Shown here in pieces: positions 1 to 12,100 of a stretch of DNA of 64,000 nt. The notes under the pieces are model-generated. The model was not told the DNA's origin. It made no database searches and worked only from the letters and a program-made list of their open reading frames with translations. Every line of letters begins with the position of its first letter. Position 1 is the stretch's first letter. Made by a program: the position numbers and the translations under genes. The DNA is taken from assembly GCA_034509925.1 (NCBI GenBank), contig CM067534.1, positions 1,962,501 to 2,026,500 on the forward strand, given 5' to 3'. This stretch comes from Hirudinaria manillensis. Taxonomy: Eukaryota > Annelida > Clitellata > Hirudinida > Hirudinidae.

Positions 1-91
1 TATTTAATTAAGTTAAACTGAGTTAAAATGTAAATGCCTCCTCTGTCAGTGAAAGTGAATGAATCCAAAGCTGTTGTTCATATTTCTTCAG

Positions 92-194
92 CCATCCTAA
101 GATTGAGTTCTTCCACACTGACGACATCAGGACAAACATGGTGGACATCTTGTTTGTTTACGCCAAGTTGAGACCCAACATTTCCTACCGACAG
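92..194 (+). other. TBC1D5: TBC1D5 alternative exon a (mutually exclusive)
   Basis: This 103-nt exon follows a tttcttcag acceptor and ends at cag before gttgtt. It has one leading base and then 34 codons. The peptide contains [17 protein letters not shown] and ends ISYRQ, so its last codon is the TBC glutamine finger. It joins in phase 0 to the GMHELLAP exon at 993. It aligns without gaps with exon b at 468-570. Exon a looks closer to the vertebrate sequence in its middle part. Confidence 0.85.
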
Positions 195-3100
195 GTTGTT
201 GGTCCGATCGCCATGGTTACGAGGGCTGCAGTTGCTAGTGTTGTCTGTGTCTTGCATGATCGTTTACTTTTCATAGGTCGATCTGCTTTCAAAAAATTAA
301 CAGGAATGTCAGAAAGTTGTTCAGTGTTGATGATGATGGTGATGATAATGAAGAAGATGGTAATATCATCTCTTGATGTTTGCTTTTAGTGTGCTTGGTT
401 GTTTTAGATTAGATTTGTAAATAATTTTTTTTTTGTTCACGAGTTGTTGTCTTGTTTCTCTTTTTAGTTTTCCCGAGATTGACTTTTTTAACTCTGCATC
501 TGTCCATACTCTGATGGTCGAAACTTTGTTTGTATATGCAAAGAGCTTCCCTCATGTTGCTTATATGCAGGTTTGGATCTACGTTTCTTCGTTTTAAACT
601 TTTGTTTGAGCATTTTGCTTGTTTCCACGATGCTTTGCAGCTTTCCTCTGTCGTGCTTGATCGTGCTTCCTATTGTTAGATGAACCTCTCTATATAGCTT
701 GTTACTTGATAATTGATTATTATAATATGATTCTTTTATCTATGCAATGTTAAATGTGGAAACGCATCAAAGCAAATCGATGCAGCAAGGCACTTACAGC
801 GGTGATGGAACATGATATCATGTTTCTAGTAGCAGAATGAATGACATGTTTAACATTTTGGCAATTTTTAATGGTTTTGCATGTAAGTATACATAAGCAA
901 AGATATATAATATAATAGCAATAGGTTCATCTCCAAGTCTCATCTCAACAATTAATAGTCATGAGGCTAATTATAATATTTACAATCAACAGGGTATGCA
1001 TGAGCTCCTGGCTCCTTTGATCTTCGTCCTCCACTGCGACCAGCAGGCATTCCTTCACGCCTGCGAGACAGACACCATCTCGTGAGCACCTTAACTTCTC
1101 TCTTCTCATTGGTTGCCTCTGAGGCAAACCTTTCTGTCACCAAGGAAATTAGGACTTCCCATGTTGTGAAATAATTAATCTTGATTTTCCAATTTATTTT
1201 ACCTGACCTTTTGAACTTGCTGTTATAATCATTGTTATATTAGTTGTAATTGTGTTGGATTATTTTTGATTTATTGTAAATCTTTATTTATTTCCGATTA
1301 AATTCCGTTCAATTTGTTTGTTTTTTTCCGCATCAACAGTTTTTTTCCAAACACGGAAAGGTTAGAAAACACGGAACTTATTTGAGGCTTGTTTGTTCGG
1401 TTGGTGGATCTTTAGTTTTGGTAGATAATGATGGAAATTAAGTTGTTGTTTGGCCACAAAGTCTGTTGAAGTTGTTGTTTTTTGCCATGACTTTGAAGCA
1501 TGGATAATTGTGACTTTGTGTTGAAGTTAATTTAGTTATTTCTTGCTGTGATTAACATCCATAAATATTGATATTTCTTATCCTATTGTATTGTATATAT
1601 CATTTGCACTTACTTGAACTAATCAAATGATTGAACTAACAGCAATAGCCATAACCATAACATTATGGACAGTTAAGTACATGTATTTTCTGACATTAGT
1701 TTCAACCAACTTCCAATATGTAAGCTTATAATCCACTATCATCTTATGTTAATTTATGATAGTTTAACTTACTAGGTGGTTATTTATTTTATTTCATCTT
1801 CAGGAATCTTATGAAGGAGATCCTGAATCCTGAATATTTGGAGCATGATGCTTTGTGAGTTTGTTTTGTGAGATTAATAATAGTTTATAGCATCTATGAT
1901 AGAGTGCAGTTCATTTCCTGATTTTGTACATTTATGCCAAATGAATGTTCTTAATAAATGGGCGTTTATTATTTCCATAACAATATTTCAAGAACTGGAA
2001 ATACAGGCTAAGCAAGGTTAAGATGGGCATGATGAATTTTTGGCTAAAACTGGCATACTTTATACCCATCACTGACATCCAATGAAATGCAAACTTTAAA
2101 AATGGGTTAGGGTTAGGTTGAATAATAAAAGGATATAGATACAGTTAACTATTTATATGAACATAGTTTAGATCAGTTTGCTCCCCAAACTATTCCAAAC
2201 CACAGCACTTTTAATGAAATCTTTTTTGCCAGACAGCCTTTCACCCTGATATGGAACTACTCTAATTACATAAGTCTTAACTTATTAGTGGTTTGAAATA
2301 CTTATTTTGTATAGCATAGCAATGACATATTTTTGCATGTATAAAAGTAGCCAAAGAAATTGCAAGTAAACCAGTCTCAAATGAGTACCACTAAAATGAG
2401 AAGCTGAACAGACCTTGACGAAGGAACCTCGTATTCCGCTGGTCATCAATGGCACACTATCTGTGCAAATAACAGTGCACCATTCCCACAGATGTTCTCG
2501 TAGAAAAACATGTGTGAAGGCATCTTTTCCCTTTGTATCAATAAGTTCCTTTCAAAATAGTTTCTGACATTTCTACATCTTTAAAGAAATGTTCCTTACA
2601 AAAACAATTGGGATTAAAGCAAATGAACGTCTTTAGTCTTGAGGCAACAGGCATCCATCACTGTCACTTCAAATAAAATTATGTTCCGTAGCACTCAAAA
2701 GGCAGAGGAAGGCCAGTTTACATACTCTTCGGAGTATGTAAAATCATTCCCTGAACATTCGTTTTCATACCCCGCAATAACCTGCCATTCCTTCGTTGTT
2801 GCATCATTCCATCTGTCCTCATTAATGTACACACCTCTGGTTCAAACTTGGTTGACAAATCTCAAAGCTGTTTAATTTTGTTTGACATTTCTTTTTTAAT
2901 CTATGTTTCTAGAGAAAATTTAGGCAACTAAACTCGGACTTGTACTCGCAGCTGCATTTTGCTCTAAATTTTAAACTATGTAAACTTTGTTTGGACTTAA
3001 AAATCAAGAAAATTACATTTTAATGGAAATTGCAATTTTAAATTAACATGCTTGTGCAATCTATTTGAAGTTCCATATTCTGCAAGATGATGGAGACCAT

Positions 3101-6100
3101 TGAACCATGGTACGTTTCCAAGGAGATGCCTCCGGTCGTCATGGTAAGCATCTACTGTCACCATCTGTCGATTCTGTCACTAACTTGAAGTTTTTTGAAC
3201 TTGTGTATTCCTCAAATGTTAAGTTATTTGAAAGCATAAACATCCCGAACTGTTGAAATTTGTTGATTCAAACACTCAATTTTAATGTCAGAGGTTTGGG
3301 AAAAAATTTTGCTATGGCTTATCTTATTTTGTTTTATTTTTTTCCCTATGATAGACATGTTTGGCTGTGATGTCTCTAACCATTTACTTCTCATCTTTAA
3401 ATTTGAAATTGTTTTTGTAATTTGTTTCATTAACATTGCATGCACTTATTGCTTTTTCTCATAACTGTTTAATTATTTTGGCAGTTATCACAATTTTGAA
3501 ATTATCGATAATGTAACGTTTACCAAAATTCTATCATCACTAGTGGTGTGCTTAAATTAATCCAATTTGCATAATCCATGTCATTTGAAAAATTGTCTTA
3601 AGTTAAATCAAATCTTGTGCAGACAAATTCAATGATTACGACTCCATTCGCCCGTCCTCAAGAACTGATTCCATCGAACGTCATCGTCACAAAGTTGACC
3701 CGCGTCCAGGATTATCTCCTCAAAAGGTTCGACCCTCAGCTCTTTGAACACCTACAGAAACTCGACATTGCACCCCAAGTCTACGGAATGTGAGTCACTC
3801 CGTGCAGTCGTTTTTTTAAGTTTGCCACCCCCCCAGAACCAGAACACTTTGACACTAAAATCATTTGAAACAGAGAGTAAATTCGAGATTACCTAGAATT
3901 GCCGTAATGACTCCAGAGTTTAGCACTCAATTTATCTTTCCTTCTCTGGCAGACGGTGGGTCCGCCTGTTATTTGGAAGGGAATTTCCCTTCCAAGACCT
4001 ATTGATCCTCTGGGATGCCATCTTTGCAGACGGGATAGGATTCGACCTCGTGGACTACATGTTTGTTGCAATGCTCATGTATTTGAGGGGATCACGTGAG
4101 TTCATTGCAAATGTTTGAACATAAAGTTTTATTGAGGTAACATCAATTACTCAAATATATGCATTCATGTATGTTTGTTTACTCAACTCTTCAGTTATAT
4201 TGTAACTGCTCTTGAATCTATATTCAAACCTACTATGACTGCATTTCTTGACAAACAATTCACTGACCAACCTCTCACACCAGACTCACACATAGACACT
4301 CACCAATCATCCATATGATCACCCATCAACTACTTACATACCAAAATCTTCTGCAACTTACCTCTTGCCTCAACCTCAAGACTTTAATCACTATTACGCC
4401 ACCGTCATCAACATCCCTATCCCTCCTAACCTCCCATCTAGGGATGAGGGAGGAAACTTGTTTATAAACTCATTGGGATCTGGGGCAATTCTCCAAGAAA
4501 CTACAACATGCAACAATAAGCTAATCTTGTACAAAAGGAACCTTCTCAAGTCTGAGAACAAAACCAGTTACAATAATCATCCTAAAGAACTGTGACAAAC
4601 AACAAAAGTCTTTCAAACTCATTGAATAAGAAATAAGGAATTATCAATTCCTTCATTGGACACATGGCTCAAGCCATTTATGTAGTTTATCTTCAATCAA
4701 TTTGAAGACCATCCCATTGTCATATTTCAAGCAAACCAAAAGACTCCTGGTAAACAGGCGTGTCAAAGCATGGTTAACATCCTATCTCCTCTAAATAAGT
4801 TGTCAATTGGTTTGTGAAGATAACTCAAATAAAAAAAAATATCGCAAACGGCTTGAGCACACAACAAACACAAAGGGTAAGCCACGGACCACCATGGGAA
4901 AAAATCTACTTTTACCAAGGCATGGTTAAACCTGGGTTTCGTAGCACTACAATCACCAGGTTCACTCTCTCACTGCTCTTTTGCAAAATCATCCTTCATT
5001 CCCTTCATCACTTGGACTTCTTATTGTGATCTGAAATTATTTGTCAGAACAAATCCTCAAATTCCCATGAATCATCATCCATAGACAATTCCATCACCCC
5101 ATCAAGCATCTCCAATACCAGGGATCTGTTTCATCTCACAATGTATGTCGTGATATGATACATCGTAAAAAATTAACCACTTCCAACATTTGTGCAACAT
5201 TGGAAGTTATAATAAACTCCATCAAATGATGAATGACTGCAAACCACAACATAACATCAGGTGCGATGTTAGTGGTTCGAGAAGCAAGGATTCTTCGAGG
5301 ATTTACTATTAGCCACGTCGGTGAAATTATCGGCGGTAAGCGGCGGTGCATAGGGTATCGGAAATCTGCAATTATTTCAATTTATAAACATAAACATATG
5401 ACAAGTTGCACATTTTTGGAAAGGGGAGATGATAACCTTTTAGAATATCATAAAATTATTTGATTTACCTTTTTTTTTTTATTAATGAAAATTCAATTTA
5501 AAAATCAATTATAGCAAAAATAATTTTACTAAACATGGAAAGATATTGGTTTATATATCATTTTGTAGTACTATTAATTATCTTTAAAATGATATATAAC
5601 ATTATTGTATTCTAAGCTTCGGGGCTGAGATAATGCGCTTCAAAGATTTAATTACGAAACGACTACATGAGGCGCTTATTTGTGATTTGCGGCACTTAAA
5701 ACGCATGGAAATTCCAATATATCTACAAAGAAATGAATGTTTTTTTTTGAAGCGTTGAAATGTAATGCTTTGCCAACCATTTCAAAGAGACATGAATTAT
5801 CTAGACTGATTAATCATTTATAAAACTTTTACATTCCAACTACCAAAAAATGAAACTTAAACAACCGTCAAACTAATAATTGAATTTATTTGTGAAAGAC
5901 CTATTTGTGTGTAATCTTTAAACAAAAAGCGCAGGGAAATTTAGCCTCAGCCCATTCATGATTTGTCCTACTAATCCCTGTACATTCGATGTGGATCCAT
6001 GTGGATACAGTTGTAGCATTGGACCCGGCTGGTGTCCCCTTCAAATCTACTGCAATAGAGGCAGTAGTCATTCAAATCGTCAGAAGTTTCAAGTATTTGC

Positions 6101-9100
6101 TCCATATACAACGTTCTCAGGTGTTTCTCGTCGAATTCTTCCGTTATGTCCATGTCTTGATCAAGCCTTAGGATGATATTTATAACGAATATCCCGCAGC
6201 TATGACCATCTCTTTGTGGTCTCATTGGAGGAAGTCTTCCAAATTCCCGATATTGTGAAACTTAAATTGTAACAGAGAAAGAACACCTAGAAACTGATCC
6301 AACAACTCTTTGTTGTTGGATTTTGTTCCTAAGGGATCATAAAGAAATATTGATTTTCTTAAGATATCTACCACAAAAACCAGAAAATGGTTATGCCTAA
6401 CCAGCGGGAAACAGGTGTATCTCTTGGTGAATAGATCTAATGCGAAAATTGGCGACCCGAGATACAGTTCTTGTTGGTTGAAAATTGCTGAAAATAGCGC
6501 GCTATTGACATAGCAAGTATGTCTCAGCTCGTTTGAAATGCTGACCACATAATCTAAGACTGAAGTCGAAAGCCATTTCCCACTAGTCAGCGTAAGATAA
6601 TCCTCTAAAAGGAGGGATATGTTGTTCCTACGACTGACTGTTGTTCCGTGGTAGAAAGGCATGTCATAGTAATTTACACCAACTGGCAAACCATTCGATC
6701 GTAACTCCAGGTTCCCGTTTTTTAAGTTAGCATATGTGATATATTTACCTGCTGTTAGAACTTTCTCACTATATTCAGACCTGACAAATTTGGCCTTCTT
6801 ATTTGGAGGCGACTTCCAAGAACTTTCAAGCATCTTCTTTTTTCTCACTGTGAAGTCGATGTCGATCTTATGGCACATGCCAATTGCTCTTGTTTTTAGA
6901 AGCTCCAAAACACGTCCGGGCTTCATGAAGGTCTGATTCTGCATCCATTCCTTCTTAAAGGATCTGAAAGAACTCTCAACAATGGCATTGGATATTGGCT
7001 TACCAGCCGGTGATAAAAATGAAAACCATAAGGGAAGGTAAGGAAGATGTTTTGTAAGAATTAATTTTCCCAGCTCCTCATTGAAATAATCATTTGGAGG
7101 GTCATGGGTAATTTTTTGGTTGGAAACGAGGTCGTTAAAGATGGAAAGGTAGTGTTTGTAAAAAGGACTTGATTTATATATTGCCTCGGCTTCATCCTCG
7201 GGAATATCATATTTTCCCACATCTGTCTGAATCTCATCAGCATTACTGCGACCTATTACGTCGAAATGAGTTTGCAGTTCCTTTGTTCGGTTTGGCGTCA
7301 GGCAAATATTTAAAAAAGAAAGTATAAGATCATCTGCTAATTTGAAGGAGTCAGCAGATATTATCTTGATTAAAGTGCAAATGTGATACTGTCGAAATCT
7401 TTTGTCTGTGATGACCTTTCTCACATCGTCAACTATTATTTTAGTATAATGTGAGCAGCACAACAATACTGTTGCGCGGGGCTTCGTGGAGGTCAAATCT
7501 TCAACTCAATTCTGGTAAACCATACCGAGGTACTCAGAAATAGTTTAAAATGTCGTCACAGACAAAATAGCATTCAAAGAGGCTCTGCAAAAGTCTACCA
7601 CGATTGTACTGAAGAATCGTGGGTTTTTCGAGTGAAATGTAATGAAATTAACAGCCGTATACAGCAAGCTGCCAATAAATAATTGTGATTGGTCGCTAGA
7701 TAGAAAATTCAAAAGTGGAAAGGCTTCCTTTCCCGAGCGCCAATGCATAACTGCACTGTATAGAAAGATCCTTTTTCCACCTGGCTCCAGATTCCTCATT
7801 ATTGAGCCAGTGGCATCAAAATGCACTATGGGATCGATTCCATATTTTGTTGCAGCATTTCCGATTAATGCCTGCTTGGAAGATACAATAACCATTTGAA
7901 ATGGCATGGTTGGCACCATTTGTTCGCCATCATCCTTATGCAGTTCTAAATCTCTTTTCATCCTCTCAGCAAGGTCAATGTAAACGTCCTTATCCATATC
8001 ATCACTTGCTTAGTCCATTGACCTGATTTTCTTCAGGTTCGCCTTCGATGGAATTTCGTGTTTCTCCAGTCCCTTTACGACTGAGATACACATCATTGTA
8101 TGGAGGACAGACGGTGCGATGCACTTTAGTTTGTCTTTTATATAACCTTTCAGTGAGCCTCGCAGACGCCTTTTGACATAACGTAAATTAAACAATTTTA
8201 TGATGTTCTAAAAGGTTATCATCTCCCCTTAACAAAAATGTGCCGTTTGTTATCCGTTTATGTTTATAAATTGAAATAATTGCAGAAACCCGATATTCGC
8301 TGCACCGCCGCCTACCGCCGATAACTTCACCGGAGTATATATCCTACACACTCAGAATTATCATATAAACCAGATATCAAGGTTTGCTTTTGGGGAACAA
8401 CATTCAAATGACATATTAGGTCAGCCTTAATGCAGCAAAATTTTGCAAATTCATGAGATCATCACTGATGAAGATCGATGAGGCTAATCACAATGGCTGC
8501 ACATACCGCAGGACACCTCTTCGGCATTCATCCACGAGCCAACAAGAGATGGAGGTCTGGGCATCCCGACCCTGGTTACATGGCTCTGGGTTCTATATTC
8601 AAACCGGCCACGACAAACCGCATTTCTTCGATAGTTTATAGACAAAAACCGAAACGAAACCACGCACAAAATGCCGCTCGAGAAACCCCCCGCCTCTCGT
8701 CAACGTTATTTATACACGGGCTCATTATCATATCTATATGCGCGAATCGAATGTTCGAGGATATGCTAATGAGCCACTTCACGCAGTTCGTCTGCGATGC
8801 GTGGAAGACCGGACACTGACAAATGTCATTTAATTATTCAATCACTTCTTTTGTTGATTTCGTTTCTATAAGGATCTCTAATAGGAGGAGATTTATTTTA
8901 TGTCGCTAGCCATGTTGAAACTTCTTTAACCCATAAGTGGCTGGTGTCAGTTTAAACTGACATTCAAATCGATTTTTTAAATTTGTTTAAGCTGTAGAAA
9001 GATTATCTTAATTGTTTTTCATACCACAGAGCATTCTACTCTTTTAAATCATAATCAGAATTTTCATTTTAAACTTTATAATATTTTAATATTATAATAT

Positions 9101-12100
9101 TATATTATAATATTGAGCTGAAACATTTCATGAGAAATGAGAATGGACGGATGCTGTAGATGAAATCTGAAACCCATAACAATATTATATACGTGTCAAT
9201 ATTTATTTAAAGACAAAAAAAATTTATTAAATTAAAATTTATTTTAATATAACTTAAGTTATAATGCTCATATTCTACAAATACTATCAACATTCACAAT
9301 TGCCAAATTATTTTTGATAACCTTCTCACAAGTCTTAAGTTGTTATGCCTCGTATTATGCAGTTCCTGCAATTCAAATATAAATTGTATAATAAAATAAA
9401 AATTGTGATTGCATCATTGATTAATATGGGTTAAATGTTATTAAAATTAGCCCATGGCCATTTTGATGGTTTGCTATTACAGCATCATCGTAAATGCTTT
9501 CTCATGCTATTTTACTGTATTATTGAAGTATTTAGTGTAGAAAATGTTTTATAAATTAATTGTTAACATTTAAAAAAGTAATTTTTATTGCAATGACAGT
9601 ACTGTGTAGCGATTATTCCTCATGTCTGACGCCTTTGATGAAGTTCCCGCCTGTGCCGGACATCCATTATTTCATCAACAAGGCACTCTATTTGAGAGAC
9701 CCGAAGGTACATCCAAAATCATAAGTCTTGTCTGCAATTGAAATATAAACTATAATTTATAACCATGAACCATCAGAGATCAAAGTCAGGGTGTTTCTGT
9801 TTTTGTGACCTAATTTTCAGACCTAATTATGTTTAACAACTTTATCTGTATTTAACAGGAGTTATTGTCATGCTTGTCAATAGTTGTTTGTCATTAAAAG
9901 TTGAAGTTGTTGCGTGAGTTACAATGAGACGATGTCTATGGAGCAGACAAATGAAACAAATTGAAATTATCACATTATTATTATTGTTATTATTTAATAA
10001 TTAAAATTTTTATCGAATAATTTTCTCATTTCAGAACAGACCAGCAATTGCAGATCAATTTTATTGCAAACCTTTGCAGAACCAACTTGCATCAGAAGGT
10101 GATTATTCAAGCAATAATGTTTTATTAATTCCATTGCATTGCTGGCTATTTCCAAGGACGGATGGATGGATGGATGGATGGATGGATGGATGGATGGATG
10201 GATGGATGGATGGATTGATGGATGGATGGATGGATGGATGGATGGATGGATGGATGGATGGATGGATGGATGGATGGATGGATGGATGGATGGATGGATG
10301 GATGGATGGATGGATGGATGGATGGATGGATGGATGGATGGATGGATGGATGGATGGATGGATGGATGGATGGATGGATGGATGGATGGATGGATGGATG
10401 GATGGATGGATGGATGGATGGATGGATGGATGGATGGATGGATGGATGGATGGACGGACGGACGGACGGACGGACGGACGGACGGACGGACGGACGTACA
10501 GATACAATCCGATGGAAGATGATCAAAATTATTTGCTAGGCATGTAACATTACTTTGTCATGATGTCAAGGTTACATCACAATTAATTGCACCAAAGCCT
10601 TTGCATTACAATATGTGCAGCAACAACAACAGTTATGCATTATAATAAGGATTGTAAACTATTTTTAGGTGATTTTTATAAAATAACATGATATTCATTT
10701 TTGATATTCTTCAGGCAGCAGGAGGAATGGTGAACCTGCAACTCTGTCTTCGAGATTCTCGAGGTTGGTTCGAGGCAAGCGACCAGGGTCCCTGTTCATA
10801 TCCTCGGGTCTCATGTCCAAATCGACCAGCGAGCCCATGAATCTCATCACTGATTCTGCACTTTCACCAGGTGGCGTTCTTAACATGTTTTCATTTCGTT
10901 TGGATTCAGTTATTAGAATAAGGTATTTTGTGTTTGATTTTGTGATTGAAGTACTTGGCATTACTTTGTCCGTCCATTGTAAATTAGTGGCATTGGAAAC
11001 ATTTTGGATTTGTAACATAACAACATGTTTGAAGGACCAATTGATTACTGGGTATTTTGGCAATGCTTGCCATGAACAAAAATAATGCATTGCTGTCTCC
11101 ATTGTAGCATGAATTTTACTTCCATGTTCAATTTATGACCAGTTGTTATGGTTATTATTCATTTTCAGGATTTTTCTACTCTAAACCAGGAATCTTTGGG
11201 GTACTTTTATGCTTTGAAACCAATCAATCTTCTTGACTAACTTTGCTCTTTTCTAATGAATCGTGATTATTCCGGCAATTGCAGGACATCTCTGCTTTTC
11301 ATTTTATTGATCTTATTTATTTCTCATTACTTGTGACCTTCACTTAAAGCAAAACTCTGTTATCTTTTAATACTTGCTCCACTCATCAGATGACTAATAA
11401 TTGCAGTAATAAATAAATAAATAAATAAATACCTGATATAAAGATTTTAAAATAAAGATTTATTAATAATACAACATCAAGTCATTTAGGAGTGAATAAT
11501 GAGTAACTACAATGTAACTGACATCTAATTCTCAAAACAACCCACAGAAACAAGATGAACATTTCTAACAAAACAAACTTGCCTTTCCTTGACTTCAGTG
11601 AAGGAGAACTTCCAATTCACCCCGAGTCGCAAGGGTTCCTCTGCCAGTCTCCCCCCTCCTGACCTTAGCACCCCTCTTTCAAGCAACATCCACAACTTTT
11701 CCTGTCAGAGCCTCCACAGACTCGACGTGTCGACGCGAAGCGAGCCGACCAATCAGCTTCCGGACAACCAGAGCTCGCCTCACAACAGCGCAAAGTTCTT
11801 CGTCTTCGGCGCACGAGGCGGCAGAAAGAATTTGGCAAACAAAGTCAAACAGGTTGTGATTTTTTGTGATTGATTTGCTAAATGCTGTTTTACATTAAAT
11901 GTTCATTATTATTCCATCTCTTGTGCATAGGGTTTTGCTTTTGATGTTAATTTGTTCAGAATTCAATAGCTGGTCCATTGCAAGAGTTTCTTTAGCTGCT
12001 ATTAATTAAAACCTTATTCAATTCAATTCAATTCCTCCAATATTTTAAGTGCCTTTTTTATCCAAGTCCAAGGATGTCAAGGCACTGCCGACGCACATTA

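Larger units (their letters stand above)
4096..9599 (+). other. TBC1D5 intron carrying a TIR transposon
   Basis: This 5.5-kb intron starts with a gtgag donor and ends with a gacag acceptor. Correct joining gives a [14 protein letters not shown] reading, colinear with vertebrate TBC1D5. About 4140-5290 and 8346-9590 are AT-rich with no gene seen. 5298-8345 is an inserted mobile element described separately. Confidence 0.8.

Noticed and set aside
2100..2125. ggttagggttaggttg, possible telomere repeat (also near 45510 and 60393)
   Set aside because: Only one to two units each, too short and isolated for interstitial telomeric arrays.
10074..10547. Long open frames on both strands rich in Trp-Met-Asp-Gly or His-Pro-Ser-Ile
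   Set aside because: They are the translation of the (GGAT)n/(GGAC)n microsatellite and have no other coding evidence.
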